From Planctomycetota bacterium (lineage in GTDB: Bacteria > Planctomycetota > Phycisphaerae > WQYP01): 23,487 nucleotides of DNA. The stretch spans positions 1 through 23,487 of the forward strand of contig JAJZGH010000039.1 in assembly GCA_021798635.1 (NCBI GenBank), given 5' to 3'. Of the stretch, positions 9,038 to 14,857 are shown in pieces; positions within the stretch are counted from its first letter, which is position 1; every line of letters starts with the position of its first letter. Position numbers and translations under genes: made by a program. The notes under the pieces were generated by a model that had not been told where the DNA came from, ran no database searches, and saw only the letters and a list, made by a program, of their open reading frames with translations.

Positions 9038-9973
9038 TTAATTGTTTTCCGGGCGGCCGCTGGGCCACGACTTTCCGTTAATTGGTTTAAGAATTTCCAG
9101 TACCTCCGCCAGAAGCTGCTCATCCAGCGGCTCATCGGCCCATTGGGCATTTATGCGGATATTCTGTTCTTTGGCGGTACCCACCAGAGTGGTGGCAATA
9201 TCAGCGTTGGCCAGGGAATATTGCAGCGCCAATTTGGAGATGTTGGCCCCGCGTTTTTGGCAATGCGCTACTGCCTTCGCGCACGCCGCCTGAATATCCG
9301 CCGGTGCCGGATGCCACGTCGGTGGCCCCTGGTCGCTTAATAACCCCATCGACAGCGGCGAAGCGCTGATAACCCCAACGCCTTTCTGCTTCAGCAAGGG
9401 AATCAACTGTGACAGGGACGAATCGTTAAGTGAATAGTGGCAATAAGACAGAATCACATCCACATGCGTGTGTGCCAGAACCTCACGAAATATTTTCAAG
9501 GGCAGTCCGGTAATGCCGATGTATCGGACCTTTCCGGTATCCCGCAATTTCATTAAGGCAGGAATGGTCTCATGGATGACCTGATGCAAAGAACCAAATT
9601 CAATATCATGGCACTGTATTAAATCCACATACTCCAGGCCCAAGCGGCCCAGGCTTTCATCCACACTGGCGACGACCCGTTTGGCTGAAAAATCAAAATC
9701 GCGGGCATCATTGCCGTACCGCCCGACTTTTGTGGAGAGATAATAGCGGTCACGTTTAATTGTTTTTAACGCCTTGCCCAAAAGCGTCTCCGCTTTGGTC
9801 AAACCATAAAATGGTGAGACATCAATAAGATTGATGCCGCAGTCCAGCGCGGCGTGAACAGTGGCGATGCCGTCTTCTTCCCGAACCGGCCCAAAAACCG
9901 ATCCCAGTGGCGAGGCACCGAAGCTAAGGGAGGAAACCTTTAAGTCTGTTTTACCCAATAGGTTATATTTCAT
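9038..9973 (-). CDS. Aldo/keto reductase, L-galactose (or L-fucose) dehydrogenase type
   Basis: A 311-residue AKR with the catalytic tetrad D51 and Y56 (DVSPFYG), K82 (STKVGRYG) and H122 (QCHDIEFGS). It matches plant L-galactose dehydrogenase, as I recall that sequence, over long blocks: GASPLGSVFGPV, CHDIEFGSL, ETIPAL, IGITGLPL, VDVILSYCHY, KGVGVISASPL, MGLL, QGPPxWHPA, KLALQYSLAN and a final WPSG. That enzyme oxidises the C1 of L-galactose to the lactone with NAD; bacterial relatives act on L-fucose. No reductase-type alternative fits as well. Start: AGGA lies eight bases before the ATG at 9973; the upstream in-frame start at 10015 adds 14 unmatched residues. It is the first gene of a likely four-gene transcript with the LgoD-like gene 75 bases downstream. 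Confidence 0.9.
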   Translation of the reverse strand: MKYNLLGKTDLKVSSLSFGASPLGSVFGPVREEDGIATVHAALDCGINLIDVSPFYGLTKAETLLGKALKTIKRDRYYLSTKVGRYGNDARDFDFSAKRVVASVDESLGRLGLEYVDLIQCHDIEFGSLHQVIHETIPALMKLRDTGKVRYIGITGLPLKIFREVLAHTHVDVILSYCHYSLNDSSLSQLIPLLKQKGVGVISASPLSMGLLSDQGPPTWHPAPADIQAACAKAVAHCQKRGANISKLALQYSLANADIATTLVGTAKEQNIRINAQWADEPLDEQLLAEVLEILKPINGKSWPSGRPENN

Positions 9974-10030
9974 AACGTATATCCTGATATCGACTGCAAC
10001 CCGGGCCGCACCCATACGCCCGAAACATGA

Positions 10031-10059
10031 AGTTTACGCCGTACACGCTGATTCATCAA
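10031..10059 (-). promoter_or_regulatory. Possible sigma-70 promoter for the sugar-dehydrogenase operon
   Basis: On the minus strand TTGATG (10059 to 10054) is followed after 17 bases by TAAACT (10036 to 10031). Each hexamer matches consensus at four of six positions. It would give a leader of about 50 bases before the ATG at 9973. It lies back to back with the tRNA promoter. Confidence 0.35.
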
Positions 10060-10073
10060 CAATTCAGGATGAT

Positions 10074-10103
10074 TTGCCACAATCAGACGGATTCGGCTAT
10101 AAT
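10074..10103 (+). promoter_or_regulatory. Strong sigma-70 promoter for the tRNA gene
   Basis: TTGCCA (10074-10079), 18 bases, then a perfect TATAAT (10098-10103). The bases after it, GCGGGGC, form a GC-rich discriminator of the kind seen at stable-RNA promoters under stringent control. The expected start near 10110 leaves a short 5' leader before the tRNA at 10120. Confidence 0.75.
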
Positions 10104-10119
10104 GCGGGGCTTGAAATCC

Positions 10120-10192
10120 GGCGGCGTAGCTCAGTTGGTAGAGCGCGGGATTCATAAGCCCAAGGTCTCCGGTTCGAGTCCGGACGCCGCTA
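10120..10192 (+). tRNA. tRNA with CAU anticodon (elongator Met most likely)
   Basis: A full 73-base cloverleaf. The acceptor is GGCGGCG with CGCCGCT (one G-U end pair), the D-stem GCTC/GAGC, the anticodon loop TTCATAA with CAT at 10153-10155, the T-arm TCCGG-TTCGAGT-CCGGA, and discriminator A at 10192. CCA is not encoded. The anticodon stem CGGGA/GCCCA has only its three central G-C pairs; the outer C-A and the inner A-G positions are mismatched. A paired 1-72 end argues against initiator tRNA. A CAU anticodon could also belong to the lysidine-modified tRNA-Ile, which sequence alone does not exclude. Confidence 0.9.
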
Positions 10193-10284
10193 GTAACAGT
10201 GCCGCAGGCGCGGAATGCGGTCCGCAGAGATATTAATTCCAGCCTGATATAAAGGCTGAATGAACAGAAACGAAAGGATCCATC

Positions 10285-10515
10285 ATGAAAGAAAAAGTCC
10301 ATCCCGATTACAATTTTGTCAAAGCCCATTGTGCTTGCGGCAACACGTTTGAAACCGGTTCGGCCTCCAAACGCATCGAAGTTGATATTTGCGGCGTTTG
10401 TCATCCGTTTTATACCGGCAAACAGAAATTCGTTGATACCGCCGGACGCGTGGAACGCTTCCAGAAAAAGTACGCGAATTTTGATGTAAAAAAGGCCATG
10501 CAATCCACCAAGTAG
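10285..10515 (+). CDS. rpmE: 50S ribosomal protein L31, zinc-binding type
   Basis: A 76-residue protein beginning [10 protein letters not shown], the standard L31 start, with four zinc cysteines C16, C18, C36 and C39 (CAC and CGVC) and the conserved [20 protein letters not shown] block. It sits at the central protuberance of the large subunit, bridging to the small subunit. The cysteine-containing form is the one used when zinc is plentiful; cysteine-free paralogues replace it in zinc limitation in some bacteria. AAGGA lies six bases before the ATG. The leader has a small hairpin (CAGCCT 10240-10245 with AGGCTG 10253-10258) that could be part of autoregulation. The gene starts 92 bases after the tRNA, has no clear promoter of its own, and may be read from the tRNA promoter. 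Confidence 0.97.
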   Translation: MKEKVHPDYNFVKAHCACGNTFETGSASKRIEVDICGVCHPFYTGKQKFVDTAGRVERFQKKYANFDVKKAMQSTK

Positions 10516-10536
10516 CACAGGCTTGTCGAAAACTTG

Positions 10537-10579
10537 AAACGTCGTGTCCGCCGCAAGGTTGGGCGCGACGTTTTTTATT
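10537..10579 (+). terminator. Rho-independent terminator after rpmE
   Basis: AAACGTCGTGTCC (10537-10549) pairs with GGGCGCGACGTTT (10561-10573) over 13 positions including two G-T pairs, with an 11-base loop, followed by a T-rich tract TTTTTTATT starting at 10571. It is 21 bases past the rpmE stop. Confidence 0.9.
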
Positions 10580-10731
10580 GATCCGTTCACAGCTACACCG
10601 ACGGGGGGATGCCCGCATGGTGGTACGGGCTTTCCAGCCTGCTCGATCTGATCTGTGTGAGCGGTTACGTTCTTACTGATGCGGATTAATCAAATTGCCG
10701 CGCAGGCCTTTGGATTTCAGGAATTGGCGAT

Positions 10732-11841
10732 ATGTCAGACACGGTGCGCACAAAGGGTCATGAATTGGTGCTGAGAAAGCTCCACGGCATGAATGAGCGG
10801 CAGGGGGCCGTACAACGTGAACTGGAAGAAGCCGGTGCAACCACCAACTCTGCCAGACTGGTGGAATTATCACGCGAAAACGGGCGACTGGAAAAAGCAC
10901 TAGCGCTATATCGCACCTATCTCAAGCTTCATGCCCAGGCCGTAGAAGCACAGCAGATTGCGGATGACGCCGCGGAAACTCAGGACTTCCGTGATCTGGC
11001 TACGGCTCAGCTCCAGGAACTGAATCAGCAATTGAATCCCTTGCTGGATCAGTTGCTCGATGAATTCCTCGCCGGCCAGCGTGGCAGTTTCGATTCCATG
11101 ATGCTGGAAATTCGCGCCGGCACCGGCGGAGATGAAGCCGCTCTGTTTGCCAGGGATCTCGCGGATATGTATCGGCGATTCAGTGAAAAAAACAACTGGC
11201 GCTTTGATGTGCTGGATTTTTCCGCCACGGAACATGGAGGCTTTCGCGAATTCATCGCCAATGTCCGCGGCTCCGGCGTCGTGGAATTGCTGGCCATGGA
11301 AAGCGGAGGCCACCGTGTGCAACGTGTGCCGGAAACTGAAACGCAGGGCCGCGTTCACACCAGCGCCGCCACCGTGGCAGTCCTGCCGGAACCAGACGTA
11401 TCCGCCATTGAAATAAATCCCGCGGATGTTCGCGAGGACGTTTCGCGAGCGGGCGGGCCGGGCGGGCAGAATGTTAATAAAGTCGAGTCCGCCGTGCAAT
11501 TAACACATTTGCCCACCGGTATTACCGTGCGTATGCGTGATGAGCGCAGCCAACATAAAAACCGGGACAAAGCCTGGCGCATTTTACGATCCCGGGTTTT
11601 TGAATTCTTTGACCAGCAGCGTCGTGCCCAGCGTTCCGATGCACGCCGTGAAATGATCGGCAGCGGTGATCGCAATGAACGCATCCGCACCTATAACTTT
11701 CCGCAGAACCGCCTGACCGACCACCGCCTGAACCGCAACTTCCCGCTGGAGAACATCGTCGCCGGCGACATGTCCGATCTCCTGCTGGCCCTCCGTGATC
11801 TCGCCCGCGAACGCCAACTCGAATCCATGCTCGATTCTTAA
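10732..11841 (+). CDS. prfA: Peptide chain release factor 1
   Basis: RF1 recognises UAA and UAG in the ribosomal A site and triggers peptide release. The 369-residue product contains the codon-recognition region GGHRVQRVPETETQGRVHTS, where the tripeptide anticodon is PET (a PxT motif, marking RF1 rather than RF2, which has SPF). The catalytic loop is AGGPGGQNVNK with GGQ, followed by HLPTGI, RDERSQHKNRDKA and the conserved RIRTYNFPQNRLTDHR. The N-terminal domain is a predicted coiled coil. The reading frame is continuous, with no programmed frameshift. AGGA is nine bases before the ATG. The usual neighbour prmC (which methylates the GGQ glutamine) is not next to it here. Confidence 0.98.
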   Translation: MSDTVRTKGHELVLRKLHGMNERQGAVQRELEEAGATTNSARLVELSRENGRLEKALALYRTYLKLHAQAVEAQQIADDAAETQDFRDLATAQLQELNQQLNPLLDQLLDEFLAGQRGSFDSMMLEIRAGTGGDEAALFARDLADMYRRFSEKNNWRFDVLDFSATEHGGFREFIANVRGSGVVELLAMESGGHRVQRVPETETQGRVHTSAATVAVLPEPDVSAIEINPADVREDVSRAGGPGGQNVNKVESAVQLTHLPTGITVRMRDERSQHKNRDKAWRILRSRVFEFFDQQRRAQRSDARREMIGSGDRNERIRTYNFPQNRLTDHRLNRNFPLENIVAGDMSDLLLALRDLARERQLESMLDS

Positions 11842-11854
11842 CTGTTCCGCCATC

Positions 11855-12202
11855 TTATTTGGCGGGGCTTATCGCGGTGGTTTCCATCGCGAATGTTGCG
11901 TGGACCGTATTACCGGCGAAGGCTACGGTTTTAGTCCCTGAGGCCGCCGGTACTAACGCGGCGGGGGGGTGGATCAGCGGGGGGCTGATCTGGGGCGGGG
12001 CGGACATAACCCAGTTACACAACGCCATGATAATGAGCAGTAACGCAAGAATATAGCCGGGAATGATGAATACTGTGGCAAGCATTCGGATAAGACGGGG
12101 ACTTGCCAATTTCTCCCACGCTTCAGGATCCAGGGTTTTCCTGACCTTGCGGGCTTTGGGAAAAGAATCAGACCAATCCATTTTGAAGGGAATTTGCAGC
12201 AT
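11855..12202 (-). CDS. Hypothetical single-span membrane protein
   Basis: A 115-residue protein not recognised by me. The N-terminal 37 residues are charged and cytoplasm-like (MDWSDSFPKARKVRKTLDPE). One strong membrane helix follows (about 40-65, MLATVFIIPGYILALLLIIMALCNWVM), then a Pro/Ala/Ser-rich tail that should lie outside. A very good ribosome site, AAGGAG seven bases before the ATG, supports that it is real. It converges on prfA with only 13 bases between the stops. A CCGCCA/TGGCGG hairpin (11847-11865) overlaps its stop codon but has no T-tract. It may be cotranscribed with the small reading frame just upstream. Confidence 0.65.
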   Translation of the reverse strand: MLQIPFKMDWSDSFPKARKVRKTLDPEAWEKLASPRLIRMLATVFIIPGYILALLLIIMALCNWVMSAPPQISPPLIHPPAALVPAASGTKTVAFAGNTVHATFAMETTAISPAK

Positions 12203-12214
12203 CGCTGGTACTCC

Positions 12215-12379
12215 TTATGTAAGCTTGTCGATGCCTGGGCCTCCGTTCTCACCTGAAATTTCGGCCGCAACATACGGTTGCCGCCACACGCAGGAATACT
12301 TAGCAGCAAATTCTGTGCCATGGATTGCGTGTCCCTCTTTTTGTATGATGCCTACAAGCTTTTGGGACTTTACGCTCAT
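12215..12379 (-). CDS. Possible 54-residue hypothetical protein
   Basis: Reading from the ATG at 12379 gives MSVKSQKLVGIIQKEGHAIH and onward to ISGENGGPGIDKLT, with one cysteine and no membrane segment. GAGG lies about nine bases upstream, and its stop is 12 bases before the ATG of the membrane-protein gene, like a two-gene unit. A farther in-frame ATG at 12409 has no ribosome site. I recognise no family, and the short length means chance is not excluded. Confidence 0.35.
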   Translation of the reverse strand: MSVKSQKLVGIIQKEGHAIHGTEFAAKYSCVWRQPYVAAEISGENGGPGIDKLT

Positions 12380-12477
12380 AAGCGATTGCCTCAATATTCC
12401 ACGATCCATTTTGCAGTGCCGAAATAATGTTCAACTGGCGGCTGCTTTACTGCACAGTATTGAATCAACTTCGAGAA

Positions 12478-12531
12478 ATCCTGCCCAAGAAATAGACAGG
12501 CACTTGGGGACGGCTCTTTTTTTGCCAGGAT
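12478..12531. repeat. Nested inverted repeat, possible REP-like remnant
   Basis: ATCCTG (12478-12483) pairs with CAGGAT (12526-12531), and immediately inside, CCCAAG (12484-12489) pairs with CTTGGG (12503-12508). The interior GACAGGCACTTGGGGACGG recalls dispersed palindromic elements seen between genes in several bacterial phyla, but only one copy is present in this window, so the repeat status is inferred. Confidence 0.3.
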
Positions 12532-12534
12532 TGA

Positions 12535-12769
12535 TTCGATGCATGAACTGAATTAGATGCCGTCGATGCGTTGTATAGCTCTGCAGTGGTGAATGCCCGC
12601 GATGCTCCCAGGTTGCTGCGGAAATAGCAATGACCTTAAAAGTTCGCAAAATAAAAGAAATACTGCCCACAGTTTCAACGTGTTTCGGTTTTCTGTGCAT
12701 AAAACAGGCAGAGCGGGTTAATTCGATGCACGGAATCGCTCCGGGCTGGAAGGTAGCATTTCGATGCAT
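12535..12769 (+). repeat. Five direct CGATGC motifs upstream of the sigma-54 promoter
   Basis: CGATGC begins at 12537, 12564, 12600, 12724 and 12762, always in the same orientation. Three copies are extended to TTCGATGCA (12535, 12722, 12760). They lie roughly 90 to 330 bases before the -24/-12 promoter, where enhancer-binding activators of sigma-54 normally sit. A binding role is inference. Confidence 0.4.
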
Positions 12770-12855
12770 CTAAGCGTATTAATGTGGCGATACTTTGAAT
12801 TCCGCAGGCTTTTTTGCCCCTTTACCTACTGGCCACGGCCAGGCTCCGGCCATTG

Positions 12856-12870
12856 TGGCACAACAATTGC
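12856..12870 (+). promoter_or_regulatory. Sigma-54 (RpoN) -24/-12 promoter of amt
   Basis: TGGCAC, five bases, TTGC (12856-12870): the invariant GG (12857-12858) and GC (12869-12870) are separated by exactly ten bases, matching the sigma-54 consensus TGGCACG-N4-TTGC at all defined positions but one. Sigma-54 with NtrC-type activators is the classical control of ammonium transporters under nitrogen limitation, so the position upstream of amt is fitting. Expected start is near 12881, giving a leader of about 300 bases. Confidence 0.75.
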
Positions 12871-12964
12871 ATTAATCCACGCAGTAATCGGTTGGCGTTG
12901 ACGGCTTCCCGGACGGAAGCATCAAAGCCTTGAATTTCATTAAAAAGCCACGTGGGCTAGTGCG

Positions 12965-13071
12965 CCTGCTCACTCGCAGGATGATTTTAGTCGGTGTGCC
13001 GCAGATGCAAAGCGGCTCCGCGACGCTTGCAGAAGATGCTTTGAGCCTTACCGGCTCGTAAGGAGGTGATC
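12965..13071 (+). promoter_or_regulatory. Structured amt leader with competing hairpins and isolated strong SD
   Basis: Hairpins: CCTGC 12965-12969 with GCAGG 12976-12980; GCCGC 12998-13002 with GCGGC 13012-13016. Then two mutually exclusive stems: GAGCC 13043-13047 with GGCTC 13053-13057, or CCTTAC 13046-13051 with GTAAGG 13058-13063. The second would cover the start of AAGGAGGTGATC (13060-13071), a perfect 12-base complement of the usual 16S rRNA 3' end. No known riboswitch class is recognised. Confidence 0.4.
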
Positions 13072-13183
13072 TTATTTACAAGACCCTGTGCTAAGTGTTC
13101 AAAAGACAGTTCCGCACCCGTGTGTATCGGGTGAGCAAGGAGAGCTGCGACTGACAAGATCGTTCGCTAAGAGGTATTTGAGT

Positions 13184-14707
13184 ATGGATTTGAGCAACTT
13201 TTTTACAAAAAAGCGACTGCGCTGGTGGTCGATTGTTTCGCTGCTTGCGATGTTATCACTTTACGCCGGTCCGCTGGTAGCCCAAGTAGTCGCGCCGGCA
13301 CCCACGCCGGCACCGGCGGTTGCGCCGGCGGCTGCAGCCACGGCCCCCGCAGCTTCTGCCCCTGCGGCACCGAATTATGCTACGCCCACATGGTTAAGTC
13401 ACGGCGATACCTGCTGGCAGTTAATTGCCGCCACTATCGTCGGTATGCAAAGCATTCCCGGCCTGGCCATATTGTATGGCGGTGTCGTGAAGAAAAAATG
13501 GGCGATTAATTCTGCGTTCATGGTGTTTTATGCGTTTGCAGCCGTGCTGATTGCATGGTTGCTTTGGGCGTATAACATGGGCTTTGGTCCGCAGTGGTTC
13601 CCATTTGTGGGCCATCCCACTCCGGTGGCCAGTATTATGGACGAATTGAATCAGGCCATTGTGCCGGGTGCTAACGCCGCGTCACCTTTTGCCACGGCCG
13701 CGTTCCCAATGTCTGCCATGGTTTACTTCCAATTTGTGTTTGCCGCTATCACCCTGATTCTGATTGCAGGTTCACTTTTTGGTCGAATGAGCTTTGTGGC
13801 CTGGATGCTGTTTGTTCCGCTGTGGCTCACGTTCTCTTACGCTGTTGGTGCATTTACCCTGTGGGGCGGGGGTTTTCTGGCGCTCAAGGGAGTTATTGAT
13901 TATTCAGGTGGGTACGTCATCCACCTGGCTGCGGGCGTCAGTGCATTTACCGCCGCTGCGATTATCGGGCCGCGATTAAAGCAGGATCGCACCAACTTCA
14001 AGCCCAATAATATTCTCATGGTTCTGGCCGGTGCCGGTATGGTATGGCTGGGATGGAACGGCTTTAATGGTGGCGACCCCTATTCGGCCAATGCCGACGC
14101 CGCTGTCGCTGTTCTGAACACCAACGTCGCCACGGCCATGGCACTGCTGGTCTGGATGTTCTGTGATTATGCCCGTTATGGCAAGCCCTCGGTGCTTGGC
14201 GCTGTGAATGGTATGATCGCCGGATTGGTGGCCATCACTCCTTCCGCCGGTGTATGCAACGGATACGGTGCATTGCTGGTTGGACTGTGTGCCGGCACCA
14301 TTCCCTGGTTTACCATGAATGTCCTTAGCCAGAAGATGAGTGTATTTAAGAAAGTTGATGATTGCCTGGGAGTCATCCATACCCACGGCTTTGCCGGCTT
14401 GACCGGTGGGCTGCTGGTGGGCTTGTTGGCCACGACGCAAGGCGAAAGTGCGTTTGCCTGCGTGAATACCAATGGCGGATTATTTTACGGCGGCGGCTTC
14501 CAGCAGCTTTGGCTCCAGGCTGAAGGCGCCCTATTCATCATCGTACTTAATGTTGTGGTCACCGCTGCTATCTGCTACCTGATCAGGCTGTTTATTCCGC
14601 TTCGCATGTCTGATGAAATGCTGCGAATTGGAGATCATGCCGTTCACGGTGAAGAAGCCTACGGTTTGGCTGAAGAAGATGATGCTGATGAATTAGTTCC
14701 AGCATAA
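13184..14707 (+). CDS. amt: Ammonium transporter (Amt family)
   Basis: An inner-membrane trimeric channel that takes up ammonium. The 507-residue product starts with a cleavable-looking signal peptide (SIVSLLAMLSLYAGPLVAQ), then a Pro/Ala-rich linker of about 40 residues, then about eleven membrane helices. The pore twin histidines are H247 (GGYVIHLAAG) and H401 (HTHGFAGLTGG). Other Amt blocks are GLAILYGGVVKKKWAIN, WGGGFL, WLGWNGFNGG and the cytoplasmic end RIGDHAVHGEEAYGL, which in relatives contacts GlnK. No glnK gene is adjacent, which is unusual. An in-frame GTG at 13088 would add 32 unrelated residues; AGAGG nine bases before the ATG at 13184 and the signal peptide decide the start. Control is probably by sigma-54 (promoter at 12856). 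Confidence 0.95.
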   Translation: MDLSNFFTKKRLRWWSIVSLLAMLSLYAGPLVAQVVAPAPTPAPAVAPAAAATAPAASAPAAPNYATPTWLSHGDTCWQLIAATIVGMQSIPGLAILYGGVVKKKWAINSAFMVFYAFAAVLIAWLLWAYNMGFGPQWFPFVGHPTPVASIMDELNQAIVPGANAASPFATAAFPMSAMVYFQFVFAAITLILIAGSLFGRMSFVAWMLFVPLWLTFSYAVGAFTLWGGGFLALKGVIDYSGGYVIHLAAGVSAFTAAAIIGPRLKQDRTNFKPNNILMVLAGAGMVWLGWNGFNGGDPYSANADAAVAVLNTNVATAMALLVWMFCDYARYGKPSVLGAVNGMIAGLVAITPSAGVCNGYGALLVGLCAGTIPWFTMNVLSQKMSVFKKVDDCLGVIHTHGFAGLTGGLLVGLLATTQGESAFACVNTNGGLFYGGGFQQLWLQAEGALFIIVLNVVVTAAICYLIRLFIPLRMSDEMLRIGDHAVHGEEAYGLAEEDDADELVPA

Positions 14708-14739
14708 GCTTGAACGAACATCAGAAATCCCCCAATTTT

Positions 14740-14777
14740 GGGCGGTCAAGGTGCCTACCTTGACCGCCCTTTTTTTA
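14740..14777 (+). terminator. Rho-independent terminator after amt
   Basis: GGGCGGTCAAGGT (14740-14752) pairs perfectly with ACCTTGACCGCCC (14757-14769) around GCCT, a 13-base-pair stem, followed by seven T (14770-14776). It ends the amt transcript 33 bases after the stop. Confidence 0.96.
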
Positions 14778-14857
14778 TCAGAGCTTTTCGCAGGTTTCCG
14801 CTTTTCTCCCTGAGATGTCACGGCTTTCGGCTGCGTACGGTAGAATCTGTAAGTGCT

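Larger units (their letters stand above)
12410..13183. other. Gene-poor region upstream of amt
   Basis: Seven hundred seventy-four bases without a supported gene. The left half (12478-12770) holds a nested inverted repeat and five CGATGC motifs. The centre holds a sigma-54 promoter (12856-12870). The rest is a leader of about 300 bases with at least three hairpins and an isolated strong Shine-Dalgarno sequence. A 112-codon open frame on the minus strand (12431-12769) lacks a ribosome site and homology and was not accepted. Confidence 0.7.

Noticed and set aside
11847..11865. Terminator shared by prfA and the converging gene
   Set aside because: The 6-base-pair hairpin has no T-tract on either side and overlaps a stop codon.
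12431..12769. 112-codon open frame on the minus strand upstream of amt
   Set aside because: No ribosome site before its ATG, no recognisable domain, and it runs through the CGATGC motifs and the inverted repeat, so it looks like chance.
13060..13071. Fragment of a 16S rRNA gene 3' end (reverse strand)
   Set aside because: Only 12 bases match; flanking bases do not continue into rRNA.
13066..13134. Possible 22-residue leader peptide with three cysteines in the amt leader (GTG start)
   Set aside because: The GTG lies inside the strong Shine-Dalgarno sequence itself and so cannot be served by it; no other start in that frame is convincing.
13088..13183. N-terminal extension of Amt from a GTG
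   Set aside because: The 32 added residues have no family match and would place the signal peptide internally; the ATG at 13184 has its own ribosome site.
13976..14440. 154-codon minus-strand frame inside amt
   Set aside because: It is a shadow of the conserved transporter coding sequence.
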